DNA of 64,000 nt from Kappaphycus alvarezii (GCA_002205965.3 NADL03000104.1:1-64000), one strand, 5' to 3'; positions 38,801-53,251 are shown, counted from the stretch's first letter. The notes: generated by a model from the letters alone, not told the origin. Numbers and translations: made by a program.

Positions 38801-41620
38801 CTAAACTGGGTATTTTTTGCTTTCATGGTTCTACCGATAGGAGGCTGGTAACATCTCAAAAATATTCTTGTGCCTTTTGAGCCCAATTTTAGACTACTCC
38901 CAAGTTCGATTTCGGAAGCATAGTTTGTCTGAACTCTGATTTCGAGAGCAATATTATCAGAGAAATTCGATTTCGACAAAATCGTGCTTGTTAGACATGA
39001 GAACCTTCAACATTTTTAGCTGAAGTACTGGTGACTACTGAAGTAAATAGGAGATTTACAAAGACTTACGCTTGCACTACATACTACATTTTTCACGGTT
39101 ATGTGTCCAATCATGTGGCTGGTGCCTTTTAGCTGGGAATTAAACAATGGAGAAATACAAACACTTTATCAAAGCAAAACATGCCGTGGTAATGGATAAA
39201 AGCAACAGAGGTAACTAACCAAGTACGCACTACAGCAATCAGGGATAACTCATGCAGCTGACTTCCTCAAAAAGTTGAGACTGATTTGAACCTTTGTGTT
39301 GGACGGTCGCTCGAGACAGAACTGGTAGTGGTAGGATTAAAAATGCTTCAACACTCGAATTGCCGGATGCTGTTTTGCAGCGACTATGGGCTCAGGGTGC
39401 CCCTGACGGGTATGATACCCCAAAGAGGTGTAGTGTGAAAGCTTTTGTTTGGTGTCAGCCATAATTGTCTTGATTGGATTTACGTTGCCATCAATGCACC
39501 GCATGAGGAACCACACGAAGGGGAGAGGACGTTCCAGCTAAATGCCGAATAGGCTGCCGGGACCGAGAATAATGGACTGGCGGAATTGGATGAGTTGAAC
39601 GGCGCGTCACCCTAGACGTTGGTTCTTGTCTGGTTCCATTCGTTCTATCATGCGAAAATCGGGAGCTTGGTTAAGCTCTTTAGAATTCGTGTGGTCGCCT
39701 TGCAAGAGTCGTAAGGAGAGAAGCTCCGGTCATATTCCCTTTACCGGTTATGCGTTTAATCCTCTGACCAGAACCAAATCAATACTTCCACTCACTGCTT
39801 AGTTTGCGTGAGACTTGAATCATTAAAATATATATATCAAATAAAGAAGAGTCATAACATAAATCAAGATCAAAGGAAGCCTCGTGATAGAGCCATGCAA
39901 GATGCATGGATGGTCGGAAGCGAGAGAACAAGCGAAGACTTGAGGGACCAGAATTTGTCGCCAAGGTTTTTAAGTTATCGTTTATATAGCCCTACTCGAC
40001 GGATTCTGATCGCATATCAAGTATTTGAGCATCGGTAAGCTGCCAACGTGGACTTACCTTGAGTGGCTCTCAGCACAACGGATGCAGATGCAGCCGAAAT
40101 GTAGCCGTGACATCGTGAGGCTTCCAATTGTGGATGACAGTCGCGTTGAAGCCCCTTTATCATATTAACCCATAAATTTCCAATCATTTCACCAAAGGAT
40201 CCATTTTGGACCTGTTAATATGCTTATGCTTTCTAGATGAATAATCAACAAATATCTAAAACAAGGAAACTCAACGAAAACATATTTTTACGTGACTTTT
40301 TCAATTGCGATTTACCGTAAATCTGTGATGCGGAAGATCTATAGCACTAAATACTTAAAGCTGATTCAAAATACTGATATAACTGACTGCAAGACAAGAA
40401 AAAAAATTTCCAGTGATGACTTGTTTGTCAGATAGTTATTTTTGGTTGTCTTTCAGAATATCCTGATCACAGTTAACTTGCTTTCATTGGTGGGAGAAGG
40501 TTTCGTAGTCTTACTCTTGGAAGGTATATACGATCTTCGTGCCCACCGAATTGATAATTTCGTGTACCTAGACTACTTCATGATAATTTCTTGTATCTCA
40601 GGTTTGTGAAGAGATATTTATTGCTACAATGTTTTACTAAGGTGAAATATATCAAAGACAACTATCAGCTGAAGGTAAGAAGTCGAAATTGCATAAAGCT
40701 CCTCGGAACCTCTGAGAGAAGAAACGCCACATACTGAGCTTCAGACCTTTCCAATATTCTTGAAGAGAGAGAAAGGCATCTGGGGCGCTGTTAAAGGAGC
40801 AGCGGAGACAATGGAAGAAGCTTTCTGAAAGTTGGTGGCAAAGAGGCAATGAAGTGCAAGTGTATTCCAACAAGAATCCAGATGGGCCCCTTTCTATAAA
40901 CAGTACTGTAGCTCTACGCTAGAACTTCTATACGTGTGTTAACTCAAATAAATTACTATAAAGTAGAGTTATAACTATAGGATAGTACTATATAAAAGAA
41001 GACTAAGTATATAAAACGATGAAGTGAGGCTCAAAGTCTAATAAAAAGGCTTTAAAAAAATAAACACGCAGCAATTGCTGTGAAAGTCGATAAGACGATG
41101 CGTCTCAAGGCGGTCTGGGGGACTTGGCTCGAAGTGCTACGTGCGTAACGCAGTAAATTTAGTCTGACGTAGGCCAGGGTCGGTCGCAAAACTAATATCA
41201 ACTGAGTCAGACGATTGATAGGGAGAAAAAGACGAGTAAGTCAGGCTCGTTTACCAATGAGTAGCTTGTCGGTAGATGGAAAGGTGGTCTATGTTAAGCA
41301 GCTGCAGTGGTATAATTTCTGCGGCGGTGAGTCTTAGGAGGCGACCAATCCCTCACCCTAGTCTATTCTAGACCTGCTTCTATAAAAATAGAATTTCAAT
41401 GCTATAATTATACTAGCAGACTGTAGCTTAAATTTCGTTCCGTGTGTGATTGTACACATACGGTATAGCTTGTTAGATCAGCGGTTTGAGTGATTTCTAT
41501 GGTATTTTCGTCATCAGCAGTTAAACCGCTAACTAGTTACGATGATCTCTGAACCCATCCAAGACGATGCAGTTACTTTACCATACCACGGCATAATAGA
41601 GAATTGGAATAAAGCCAGGA
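38801..41620. other. Non-coding DNA
   Basis: No gene recognised in about 2.8 kb. 40490-40540 is a weak family-A tail end on the minus strand (GGGAGAAGGTTTCGTAGTCT). The remaining frames are short and conflicting. Confidence 0.45.
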
Positions 41621-41690
41621 AACGAATCTCTATTACACAATGGTGTAACAGAGATTCGTTTACGCAATGGTGTAACAGAGACATTGCTTC
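41621..41690. repeat. 18-bp hairpin with an extra direct repeat
   Basis: AACGAATCTCTATTACAC (41621-41638) and GTGTAACAGAGATTCGTT (41643-41660) are inverted copies with one mismatch and a four-base loop. GTGTAACAGAG is then repeated at 41670-41680 after TTACGCAATG. It may be a small foldback or a tandem slippage product. Confidence 0.7.
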
Positions 41691-42169
41691 AATCACTACA
41701 GCTTGAACGCAGTCACACAACTTCCACTTCGCGCAGTCGCCAATGCTAATCGGCCGAACTATGGAACGGCCTCCTTAGTGGCGGGCTGAGCTCTATGAAG
41801 CTTGCTAACCGGAGAACTTAAGAGCTCTATTCATGTTTGATAATTTACGATTGTAGATAAACTTTGGGTCTTAAAATTTTGAAAGGTGTCAAATGTAATT
41901 TTAATCGGTTATTCCCGAAAGCTGAGTACTAGTTACTTGGACTCAAATGAATTTAATTAAAAAGTTAAAGATGTGAAATGCACTTTATGGAGAACACTAT
42001 ACAATTATTAACATCCATTGCAATGAGATTAGGTGAGAATGTATAGCTGAACGTAGTTATTATACGCTCAATAAGTTTAGATACGTCAAAACGCAAAATA
42101 GACACTCAAAGATCTAAACGAAGCGGAGCTTGGGCTTAGTCTCGGTCAGCACAGCCACCTTTTTACTGG
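41691..42169. other. Non-coding DNA
   Basis: No gene. 41758-41795 (GGAACGGCCTCCTTAGTGGC) weakly resembles the last codons of the LINE ends (TGCGGCCTGCTTAATGGC). Confidence 0.35.
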
Positions 42170-45100
42170 ACATTGTCCTCGGGTCCATCCCGTGCATCAG
42201 CCGACACACGCTCGCGTCTCCGGTACCCATACAGAACTTCGGGATTTTTCCACCACCATCCTCTTTATGGCATACATGATAGTGCCAAAAATCGTTTTGA
42301 CCCTCAAGACTGCCACCATGACAAAGGAAAGGACCGTCTTACAATCAACCCTGTGCTTTCCAATAAACTCTGGCACGAAAACTGCCATCAAATCCGTTTC
42401 GTTCTTAGATATGATCCTATTTGGCGGTCCAAAAGGCAGAAAGATTTCTTTTTTTGCAAATTAGATGACGATATCTGATCCCATCATCCTTGATGGCCCA
42501 ATAAATTGGCTATTACGTTATTTGTTCGACCGATATCAGCCCGTACTTCTTTTCTGTCCTAAAAGGCTGTGCCAGACCATAGAAGTCGGTAGAAAACGTT
42601 TCAAATATACTTTTGACTGCAGCCAAGACGCTCGTATGATACTATGGGAGTATTTTTGTGTGCTGGCAGCCTTTTCTCGCTTGATCGTGGTTCGTCACGT
42701 CTCGATTAACCCCTGGCCACCATAAGCGATCTTTTACAAATTTCCTTGTCGATAAAACCTCCAAATGGCTTATACCATCGTTGAACGTGGCAAAGATCTC
42801 GGCAAGTTGTCCGTGGGGACGTACAACCGGCAAAAAATCCTTCCTACGCCTGAGCAACGTATCGTTACATAGTGTGATATTATTTGCATCATTCCTAAGC
42901 GCATACTCTTTCTACAGATCCGTTTAGTGGACCATTCTTTCTGCCAAGAACCTTGCAACATCCAGTCTCAATGGCTTTAATCTGAAGAGTTTGTGATCGG
43001 ACCAACATACGGAGGCCATCATTCCTTCAGCAATAGTTTTTTCATCACCCCTTATAGAACTTTTGGCCATTGCTAGGCCGGAGCCAAAGGTAATCAGCCG
43101 CCCATTGGCGGAAACAAGTAGAGGGATTACCTGAAAAACTTTATAGGCGAAAGGATCAATTCATCTAGCCAGCCGCTCGTGACGGCCCTTTTTTAAATGA
43201 CGTTTGCAGGACTTGGTGGACCGTTTAAACTAAAATTGGCATGTCACACAACAGATACAACAGATACACGCGGAATTTCTTGACGGATAAAAACAGGAAG
43301 GGTGATTTCCATGCGCTTGTTGAGTATCTACGCTTCCGTTACGTCATCTTCCTAGATGAGAGCTAAACTGGGTGCGCTTTTCCATCGTCTTTCTTCTGTG
43401 AGAGAACCAATCCTCAGATTGCAGCAGATACATCCGACTGCAAAGCCAAAGGGGAGTCAAACTTCTAAAATGCGAAAACTAGAGGAGAGCTAAGCTTATT
43501 CTTCAAGTACTCGAAATACTCTCGCATTTATGGGTTCCATATAAGGCATTCGTGAAAAGGAAAGTTGTGGCGGGCAGTACTGCCGAGCTATCTGCGAAGA
43601 TCCTTATGAAGCTCCGGAATTAGCCTGTCAAATAAACAAAAAATCTCAATTCTGCCATATTTGACGGGATAAGAACTGCCTAAATGTCCTTCACCCTGTC
43701 CATATCGACCTTAATTCCAATTTTCTTGACCATGTTACATAGTAGCTTGACTTCCGACTTCGCGAAGCTACCTTTAATTACTTCCAAAATCAACTCTGCT
43801 TCATGAATCCATTAAAAACCTGTTTGCAGTTTTTCATGTGTTCTTCAAGCGTCTCCTAGAACACTAAAAAGTCGGCCAAATATACCATAGAAAACAACAA
43901 TCTGTAAAGAACTTCGTCCATCATACGCTGGAATGTCGCAAACGAGTTCATAAACCGAACTAAATCACCCCGAAATTGTGCTTCTCATATAGAGAGACGA
44001 ATTTAGTCTTCTCTTTACAATCCTATGCCATCCTTACAGTAACGGTGTAAAAATCCAGAGTTGTGAAGTACTTAGCACCGGGTAGCTCATCTACCAACTC
44101 TTAAATCTTCGCAAGCGGCCAACGGCCCATATTTATCACTCTGTTCAGTTGACGGGGGCTAACCCAGACCCGAGGAGTTCCGTCTTCCGTCCTGTCTTTC
44201 ACTATTGTAGAGGATGAGGCAGAATTTAACGGCGTAATAATTGTGTCTTCTAGCAGTTTCCTTAGCTCTTTCTTTACCACTTTTTTATGGTTCGGTGGCA
44301 TTCGCCAGACTTTCAAATGTATCGGATTATCGTCCATTAACTCGAAATAATCCTTTTATGTCACACAAGCGGGCTTTAGATGGCGATTATACCGCACTAT
44401 CAAATCTGTGTTCTTGAAAGCCTTTACTAAATTGTTCTGGTTCTCCTCCTTGAAAGGTTTCACCTTCGAGACGAGAAACGGGGCCCGATCCGCCTCCTCT
44501 ACTTCCCCTCTGATTTACCTCTCCGACGTTACGCCCGCCAAGTAGTGGTCATAAAGTTCCTTATTTAAAATAACCAGCACCATTTCCTGCTCGGTATCCA
44601 ATCCGCCTTGTCTGCCACCTGACTCTGAGGACGACGAAGTAACGAACTGCTCGCTCCCCGATTCTTCCGGGGAGGAAAATTCCTTTCTATCATTCGGCTT
44701 TCCCTCGACCACCGGCCTCTCGCTGAAGAGGGTTAGGAAAAAATTTTTCTTCCTTACCGTCAAAGTGACTTGCTGGCGACGGTAATCTGGATTTGGCTGC
44801 ATGGATTCCAAAGTGGTGCTGCAGATAATCATGTCGAGCCGCAAAGAATCCCAAGGACCCACTCAGGTTAAAAAGGAGACTGGAATCTTCTACACTCACC
44901 CAATGACTTGGGCAAACGTTTCCAATAACTTGGGCAAACGATTCATCAACGAGAGTTGATGAAACGGTAACCTGGAGATCCGTAGCCGTCGATGATAGTG
45001 TCAGATTTCGCATAATTCTCCAGACAATTTATTTGGAACTGCACCCGTGTCGAGTAGAGTGCGATTCTGAGTCCCATAAACCTTCATGATCACCACCTTT

Positions 45101-46340
45101 AATCGATGAGGTCCCTCGGAATGCTTACCTTTGAGGCCTGAGTCATTATGATAGCCTTGGAGACTAGACGATTCAACTGCTTCCTCGACTCGTCAGCTTC
45201 TTCGGGGAGAATCTGCTCGAAGTTCATTTATGACTAGGCAGAAACCAGCTCCACGACAATATTGAACTTCCCGACATGGATCTTGAGGGCATTAGATGCA
45301 TTCTTAGTCTTCGTTGACGTATTTTTCTTCCTACCTGGCTTCGGCAAGACCATATGCAGACGAACGACAGAGTACTTACTCATCAAAGCGGCGATGTCTA
45401 AGACATCGTCTTGCACTCTTACAAAAGTGCCTGGCTGTTATCATTTCTCTTTGTCGTTGCCATTAAATCGCCCTTGCGAGACTTCTGGACGGCGGAAACG
45501 GACTTGTTGTCGTTTTTTCCTTCATCCTAAGTTCTCCTCTAGACTGCGAGCCGATCTGGCGAATCCGACACGACTTTCGTCATTATACAGTTCTTTGGAC
45601 CAGCAGGTTGCCTATGAGTGGCCTCTCTCTCCCTAGAAGGAGCAATAAGTGTGCTTGTGGGGATTATTGGAGCACCTAATATCACAGTTCATGTTTTGCC
45701 AAAATAAACTGCATCCAAAGTCGTTATAAACGCGGCGATAGGTCCTCGCTTCCCTTAATGCTTCTTGGCAGACAGGGAAAACCCCGGAACTTTTCTGGCT
45801 AGCTAATCGACCTTATCCTCCATCTGCTGCGGTTTGACAGTTCGAGGGTCACGTCTCTGCACAATCATTTGCAGGGCGAGTACAGGCGCTCGACACTCCT
45901 CCTTGTGAGCAAAAATTGAGTTTTATCGCGTAAAATGGACTCCAATTTCATTTTTGAGTCCCTTTTACTCTGACAGCCCCCTTTTCATGACGCACTGAGC
46001 CAACTGTTGGGTTTTCCGTCACCTATTAATCAAGCAAACCTAACGAAGCCGTCTCTTTGAAGCCTGCTCTATTGTAGAGGCCGTTCATTCGAGCCAGGGG
46101 CCCTCCCATGCCTCCATCATTCAGTCCTGCAACTACAGATTCGTGGCCTTCCTTCTTCGGCCTCTTCTTCTTTGTTTACTCGGTGAGGAACTTATTCCTA
46201 AAGATTTCGTGAGAACCAGCGTCTTCAGTGAGTGACCGTTCCAGCGCAAATTTTTAGTAGTAGAAGTCGAAAGCAGCCTTTTGTAGATGGCAGGGAATCC
46301 TCGGGGCCTTCCCGCTGTTCGTTTTCCCTAGCATGAAGAC
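42170..46340 (-). pseudogene. Gypsy relic 2: gag to integrase, heavily decayed
   Basis: The minus strand carries, in order, a gag-like region (46340-45640), a protease motif TLLDTGAVPNKLS near 45050, the start of a gypsy reverse transcriptase (44337-44101: KKELRKLLEDTIITPLNSAS then VWVSPRQLNRVI), and a damaged catalytic loop near 43890 reading VYLADFLVF where YxDD is expected. The integrase zinc-finger segment lies at 42857-42642 (STRKFVKDRLWWPGVNRDVT, GCQHTK). Frames change many times. No LTRs were found, so limits are approximate. The family encodes a Ty3/gypsy polyprotein. Confidence 0.7.
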
Positions 46341-49300
46341 TTTTTCGAACACGAAAGGAAATAGGGCATTTTGGGAAGAAGGAAATCAATCAAAGGAGAG
46401 GTGAAGGGGTTGGATTCCGTCATTATTTAGAACCTCGAATACGGTACCATGTGATGCTTGTAAAGGTCAGAAACCTTTTTATATATTCCTTCCTAGATCT
46501 AGTTGAAGCCTGCCTCCACTTTATACTAGTGTAGTACGGCACGGCAGTAAATATACTGTGATGTGCCACAAACATGGGAATGCATCCGGAAGTTTAGGGA
46601 CGACTGTTTCAGATTATGGGGCTGCGCATTAACATTCATTGTTCACTATGGGGCACGCACAATAATGTACTGGGCATACCGTAATCTCTGTATGCCACAC
46701 TTGTATTGATACTATTCTTGAAACCACATGCTGCAATCAACATATCTAAACTTGGCAATCATTTCATGTGTAAAATGCTTCCAATGAACTTGATAATACT
46801 CTTCTCATCTTCAAACTAGATAAAGAGGCCCAGATTCTACCGAAATATTAAATAACAATTACTTGATGGGGCAAGTTTTCCGAAGCTAGAGACTACAGTC
46901 AGATACTAATAGTTCAGATCACGGACTTTGTGTCAAATAGTAAAGCTTTCTGTACACTTATAGTCATTTTCTGACCTTTGAAACGCCAAATAGATACTTT
47001 AATACTTACTTTGACTAATTTCGAATGTTCAGCAAATCAGACTTTCCATCATATAAGATATATTCATCGTATTCGAATAAATAAATAACGTGAATGTCTA
47101 GCTTCAACAAAGATAACTATATTAAGTTCATAAAATAATTAAAAGTATTTAATTTTACAATATTGGCCACTTAACCTCGTGGATAACTTATGCGGCAACC
47201 GGATACATGATCTATTCAGAGCACCTAGGAAACAGGTGATGATTTTGATAGCATCTAGTTGGAATAAATTTGTAGTGTACCCGGATAAAACTGGTGAGTG
47301 TCTTTGTATACTAAATTAAACATATTTTTGGTCGACTACCTTTTCCATGTCCGGCAAATAGTGTTTCCGCAGTATCATTTGGCCCTCCTATGAGCAAGCT
47401 AGCACAGTTCATTACAATTTCTTCTTAATAATCGCTTTATAGTTTCGTAAAAGATTACTTGCTGCCTCTTTTTAGCTATTTTCTCCAACCTCTAGCCTTC
47501 CTGCTGTAGAGCTTGCAGTTCTCATACCTGTCACTCCTGTCCACATGTAATGCACACTACATTCCTGTAATTAAAGTGCACAGGAAAGGAGTTTCGGATA
47601 ACTCAAACAGTAATACTGAAAAAATTTAGAATAGCACAAAAATGAACTGGAGTAGAGAATATCAAAGTAAGGTAATGGTAATTACAGCTAGTAAGATCGC
47701 GGAACCTCAATGTGCCTATGATCCAACCTCGATCTTGATCATAATCATGACGAACCGTTACCAGAGAACAAATATCCCCAGCTGTGCTACCAGTCTAAAT
47801 AATATGGACCGGAGGGGGGCTGTAAAAGAGTTTGAAGGCCAAAGATATGTAATATGAGTACATTTTGTGGCAAGGTGGAAGAGTAATCCGATATATTGGA
47901 CACGTTTAGTAAAGAAATTTTTACGAAGAAGAGTATTCTGAGATTTTATCCTTGTGTTTAACCCTAATCAACCAGAAATGTACTCTACTGAGCCTTAGTA
48001 AAGAAATATCGTTAAATATCCTTCTTTTAAGGTCAGGAAGCCTCCACATGTCAAAACCAACAATTATACGACATGACAAAGGAAAGTACCATTTAATTAA
48101 TGTAGGTAACTCCAAACAGACATACATAAGATCATAGTTTGTATACACAACAGATTCCAAGGTATTTTTTATTTTCGCGAAAGATTGCATTCAAAACAAT
48201 AGGAACCCTAGAAACTTGTGTAAGTTATTTAAAACACCCATAACAATATATAATAGCGCATCTGAGCAAGTTGTAAACAACTTTCATTGCAGTTGCTGAT
48301 ATTGAACTATTTTCTCATGAAAGGACGACTGAATCCTCCTTTTTGATCTTATCTTTTAATCTCCCTGTATTCCATGCCTCTAAACCATTACCAACTTCCG
48401 CTTGTGTGTTTATTAGTTTCAACGGTATCACAATATCAGATGCCTTATGTAACGGTAACACTTGAGATATTAAAATAGCTCAGAAATAAGTTAGGTGAAG
48501 TTTTCTTGACATTTCATTTTATCTGCTGTACACGGAGTACAGTATAGTTCGTGCCCTATCAAGTTTTAATGTGCTGGTAGAATAAAATAATTACTCTCTG
48601 GTTCTAATTTACTGTGTGAGATTTCATAAACCGATTCAAGGCTCGTAATAAAGCAATACATTTACTTAAAACTCAGATGGCTCCTACCTACCGAGCCATT
48701 AATTTCTTGAACTAATATACGCGATCCGTAAGTCAAATAGGTATTATATCAGCTAAATTGCATCCATTTATAGCCTACCTGGTCGCGTAAATCCCATGAA
48801 GTCACAAGTGGTAGTCTAACTCCTATGTGTGCTTCAGTCATTATTGTGAAAGTAAAGGCACGAGATGACGTTAAGTAGGCAATTAATAACGGAGATGTTG
48901 AAAAGGGATCGATATTGACAGCAGCCGATATTTACCCGTTTTCAATGTGACTGACTGTGTTTTAAGTCGGCAAAGTCTTGTTTTTTACCTCTCGTTTTTT
49001 CAAGCCAAGAGGGCTGAAATTAACATCACCTCGCCTTACGTAATGAAAAAAAACTTCAAACAGTACTAACATCCTGCTTGTGCTGTACGACTTTTTCTTG
49101 AAGTAAATTTCGTAAAGCGATATATTCAAACATTTATACAGTCATAATGATACTTATAGGTCGAGTCCGTGCGATTTTTGACACTAAGTGAGTTTGAGTA
49201 AAACTTTTTGTGATAATAAATTTGAAATCGCAACTTTACATATTTCCGAAAATAGCACCGCGGCAGTACCAATAGTCTCATGCACACTTCCTTTGGACTC

Positions 49301-50071
49301 ATTGAGTTAAAAAATGTTTTGAAAGGACTTAAATAACTTTTTCTTTATGAGTATGTTTTCGATTTTCCAAACTCCAAAGGTCGTGGTTTATTTTGGGGCA
49401 TTTTTAAGTGTAAAAGTTGTTTCTTTGGGTTCTGTGATTTCTAGAAACTTGACGAGAAATGCACTACAATTATTTGAAGTATGGAAAAGTATATCGCTCA
49501 TATATCAAATACAGCTATCGTTACAATCCGAAAATATTTTTTCCATTGTGAAAAGCTGTTTGAAGGTAGTTATATTGCATGTTGAGTTATTCTATGCACA
49601 ATATTTCTCTAAACTAGTATCATTTGCTGTCGACTTTATTCAAAATTTTCTGAAAACTCTATAGATTTTGAAGGTTAAAAAAAATCTGCATAGTGATGGA
49701 CATGCGCAAAGATTTAGGGAAAAAATTGAAGAAATGGTGAAACCGTCAACTTTTCTTAGTTGCAAGAGTACGGATACCATAACTTTGTTTCATAAATATG
49801 CACCCCTTCTGTATATATATCAATGACATATATTGAGGGCACAGTAGTTGCATGAATATTTACTCATCGAAACTTCCGAACATAATACAAAATTCGGTGG
49901 TAAAGGATCCAAAAGAAGATATTTTGTGCTGGTTAAGATGTAAAATTGATAGAAGTACAATTTTGGGATTCGTGTAGGTCCAAATCGAGATTTTTCTTGA
50001 AATTTTGATCACAAATTCCCCAATGACTATTTTATCTTAGTTAAAAAAATCTTTACACAATCGTTTACCTG
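46341..50071. other. AT-rich non-coding DNA
   Basis: About 3.7 kb with long A/T stretches and no recognised gene or tail. The longest frame (49347-49664, 105 codons, hydrophobic) has no family resemblance and AT-biased codons, so it is not called. The right part is probably the continuation of family D, interrupted by the Harbinger insertion at 50072. Confidence 0.5.
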
Positions 50072-50074
50072 TTA

Positions 50075-50161
50075 GAGCAAATCTACCGGTGCGATATTTC
50101 AATTTCTGAGCAGAATATTAGCGCACTTGTCGGTCAAATTCAAACCTACCGGTGCGCTATC
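50075..50161 (+). repeat. Harbinger left arm with two CTACCGGTGCG motifs
   Basis: Direct copies CAAATCTACCGGTGCGATAT (50079-50098) and CAAACCTACCGGTGCGCTAT (50142-50161), about 63 bases apart. The outer copy is the terminal repeat. They are candidate transposase or Myb-protein binding sites. Confidence 0.8.
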
Positions 50162-50719
50162 CGGCTAATTTCGGCTCTAAATTTTAGATCTAGCGATATA
50201 TGTATTTCTATTTGAGAACAATATAGATATGGAAATAATGCACCGCTTTGCCGGAATTAACCGAAATTCATTTCCCTTTCGGCCAGTTAGAACGCACGAG
50301 ATATATGTGAGCGTTTCATTCTTGCTCCGGAAGCCTCGCTCAGGGTAGTTCGCGCCTATTTTTACTGCTAAATGAAACATCCGTTCCTTTGTCAACCGTT
50401 GTACTTCCCTGACGCCTTTTTGATACTGGGAAGCATCGCCAGTACATAAAATATCTCGATTTTAAAGGAGAAGTGTCTGCCCCTTCTGTTTCAAAGCTGG
50501 CCATACGGAAGACATAACCCCCCGCAATCGTTCTCGCATTTTAAAACGGTCATGCACCAAGCAAGGTACCAACAAAAAGGTCTTAAATCACACCACACTC
50601 GCAACTTCCAGATTGACAGAGCTATACTTCTTTCTCATATAAAAGCCAAGTACAAACTTCAGCTGACGTCTACTTGTTTTAAACAAAACACAGTGCGGCA
50701 AGTACTGGTCGCTGCAACA

Positions 50720-51510
50720 ATGCAGCCTGCTGCTGGGGAGTCTTCCTCTTTGGCTGGGCTTGACTTGGAAACTGAGAGCCTTGGCAATTCCTTTTATGTC
50801 AGTGGTGCTACTGCCAATCTAGCTAGGAGCGCAGAGAGTCGACCACCCCAGATTCAATCCGAGAGTTTTCCGTCTCGGTAGCCAGCTGAGAACAGTAGAG
50901 GAAGGGGAGATAAGAGAGGCAGAGGGAAGGGATCCCGTGGTAGGGGCGGTGGCGCAACGGAGGAAACTATTGCTGAAAAAAAGCGGGGAAGGGGAAAGGC
51001 GTTTGCAGAGGAAGAAGCACTAGGCCTGGCAAAGGCTTAGATTGAGCAGTCTGGAAAGGGCTGCAATCAGAACGAGCCTACATAGTGGAACGGGATCCCT
51101 TCTATCTGCCATATAAACCACAACATAGACCGTACTGCTAGCTTATTGCGTAGCACGTGGCAGAGGCTCGCACGTGAAGGCCAGCATTTTATTGCAGCGC
51201 GAATGTAAGTACGGGTCAATGAACATCTCTGGAGCAAATGCGGGCGATTTGGAGGAATTGGCTCAGGAGCAGTACAGGACGGTTTCTATTTTTGCTCGTG
51301 CTATTCCGATACAATACTCCCGCACAGCAGCGACCTGAGTTCCGAAACCCAGAGAAATCACACATATTTTACTTTAAAAAATGTTGCATCGGGTCTATAC
51401 TTGGGTCAGAACTAAGGCAAAGCAGGGTTTGGGAAGGTGTAGTACGCCAGGTCAGTGCACAGGATTCCTATACACCTTTCCTGTGGCAGGAAAGAGTCAA
51501 AATGCAATAG
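50720..51510 (+). pseudogene. Harbinger Myb/SANT-like protein (ORF1 type)
   Basis: The frame starting MQPAAGESSSLAGLDLETES has stops at 50879, about 51039 and others. The reading runs through an Arg/Gly-rich stretch (RGRGDKRGRGKGSRGRGGG), then FAEEEALGLAKA, a stop, IEQSGKGCNQNE and later LLRSTWQRLAREGQHFIAAR. This follows the pattern of the Myb-like trihelix protein that accompanies Harbinger transposases (EEE-x-L-x-x-AW...G-x-x-Q...R...W). The first open part may start at the upstream ATG at 50552. In the family this protein binds the element ends and imports the transposase. Confidence 0.65.
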
Positions 51511-51676
51511 ATGATTCTGCCACCTACATTTATTGAGTTCTACAGGAGGAGCTGGCATATGGTTCATTTTTTCAATCAATAGAGCATATATTTAAGGCAC
51601 TGTCACTAAACTCAGTCCTAGATATTCTTTTATTTCTTGTTATACCGTGCAAGGCCTAAACGAATGTCTGTGTTTG

Positions 51677-52800
51677 TCACCGTCGCCGTTGCTGTGCAGA
51701 GCAAACCAGGTCTTGTTGGAGAGCTTGAAAACCATTAGACGACGTCAAAAAGCTCTCTCGGATTTGCATGGCGTCGATATCTGCTCCCCCTTCTTCAGAT
51801 GCCTGTGCAGCCAGGCTCTCCGCTAGCTCGGCATTCTCATTCCCTCGCTCCAGAGAATGGGCGTGCTTCTCATCATAAAGTTCCGTAATCAAATCAAAAA
51901 CCTCGCTCTCCTCAGAGACATAGTCCCGAACAAGACCTTCTTGATTCATACTGATAAACATATTATGCAATAAAAGACATGTTTCACTCATAGAAATGAT
52001 ATCATTCTTGAACCATAGGAGACATCCGCCGCGCAAAACTTAAAAGTGTGCTTAAATGACACCAAAAGCTCTCTCAATGCCCTTTCGGAGAGCTTCCTGA
52101 ATTTTGGTATACAGCTTTTCCCCCTCATTCGCAGGGTCATGGATCGGCTTGGCAAATATAGTCCATTCAGGATATATTACATCGACCAGCAATTATGGCA
52201 AGGTACGTGCCATGATGCCCCATGAAGCCGATAGTCAGCTGGCAAGCGGAATCTATACGTACCGTTCAGAATAGAAGTGAACAGAGGAGAAACTGCGAGC
52301 ATTGCCTTGTCATAATTTGTACCACAAAGTCCCGCAAACCAGTTCCACAAGTATAGATCGCGATCACACCACGATTCAACCTGAATAGTTGCTAGTTTCC
52401 CTTCTTTCGTGTTATGATACTGACCCTTGAGCTGGTGGAGGCAATTCTTCCAAACGCTTTTGCAACAATCAACAGCGCCTACACGACCTCTGAATCCATA
52501 CTAACTGTAGCCTTCTTGAATACGTTGCAGCTCAGAAACATTGGGAAGCCTATTCAAAAGCGAAGGTCCGTAGAGCTTAAGCATGCAACTACAAAAGTGC
52601 TTGAAATAAAAACGCAATGTTTCTGGTGCCATTCGCGTGGCATAGTCCATATCATCGAATGATCTGCCAGTTCCCAACACTCGAAGACAGGCCATAACCT
52701 TGATTTTGGAGGGTATTACTGGTTTACAAGCAGCATCTTTCTGCTGGCGCCAAATGAGAGGAAAATGGGTAGTCAGATCGTGATGAAGCTTTAAAAACAT
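51677..52800 (-). pseudogene. Harbinger DDE transposase (plant-transposon family)
   Basis: Minus strand. 52800-52501 gives MFLKLHHDLTTHFPLIWRQQ ... FDDMDYATRMAPETLRFYFK, the N-terminal helical part. After one TAG the same frame carries GRVGAVDCCKSVWKN (first catalytic Asp), QYHNTKEGKLATIQVESWCD and SPLFTSILNGTYRF. A frame change near 52190 leads to LVDVIYPEWTIFAKP (second Asp) and RKGIERAFGVI (Glu) and a stop near 52052. A further frame (52036-51677) holds the C-terminal CLLLHNMFI-type motif. All three catalytic residues remain, but one stop and two frame changes disable it. Confidence 0.85.
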
Positions 52801-53251
52801 ACCGCGAGCAACTTTGAATCTTCGTCGAAAACTACGAAGGTTTTAGATGGGTTTGGATCCCAGATAGTCACGAAGTCAACTGCTTTCTCCTCGAATGGTT
52901 TTTCGTGATCCCTTCTTCCTTCCTTTGTAGTTCTTCCTTTTTTGCGGCTTTTGAATGACTTCAACAGCAGCAGTTGATGCCGCGAGAGCAGCTAATCGAG
53001 CTTTCAGGAAAGCCGCTGCCTCAATGGGGTCAACCATTGCGAGAAAGTGTTCGGAGCAAAAGAGGAAGGTATTTCAGAGGCAATAAACATAGATTGCCTC
53101 TGCATTTCGTTGAGGACCTCAGATGGGTTATCACTCAAGGTGCGTCATTCTGTTGTATGGTTTGCATTATTGGTAAACGTTGGGCTCATTGCGACTGGTT
53201 GGCTCCTGTTGAGTACGACTTGAGTATTGGACCGTTCACAGCAAAACGGAT

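Noticed and set aside
42173..42478. A 101-codon plus-strand frame
   Set aside because: It lies opposite the integrase end of the minus-strand Gypsy relic and has no motif of its own.
49347..49664. A 105-codon hydrophobic frame in AT-rich DNA
   Set aside because: No Kozak-like context, no family resemblance and strongly AT-biased composition. Chance is more likely.
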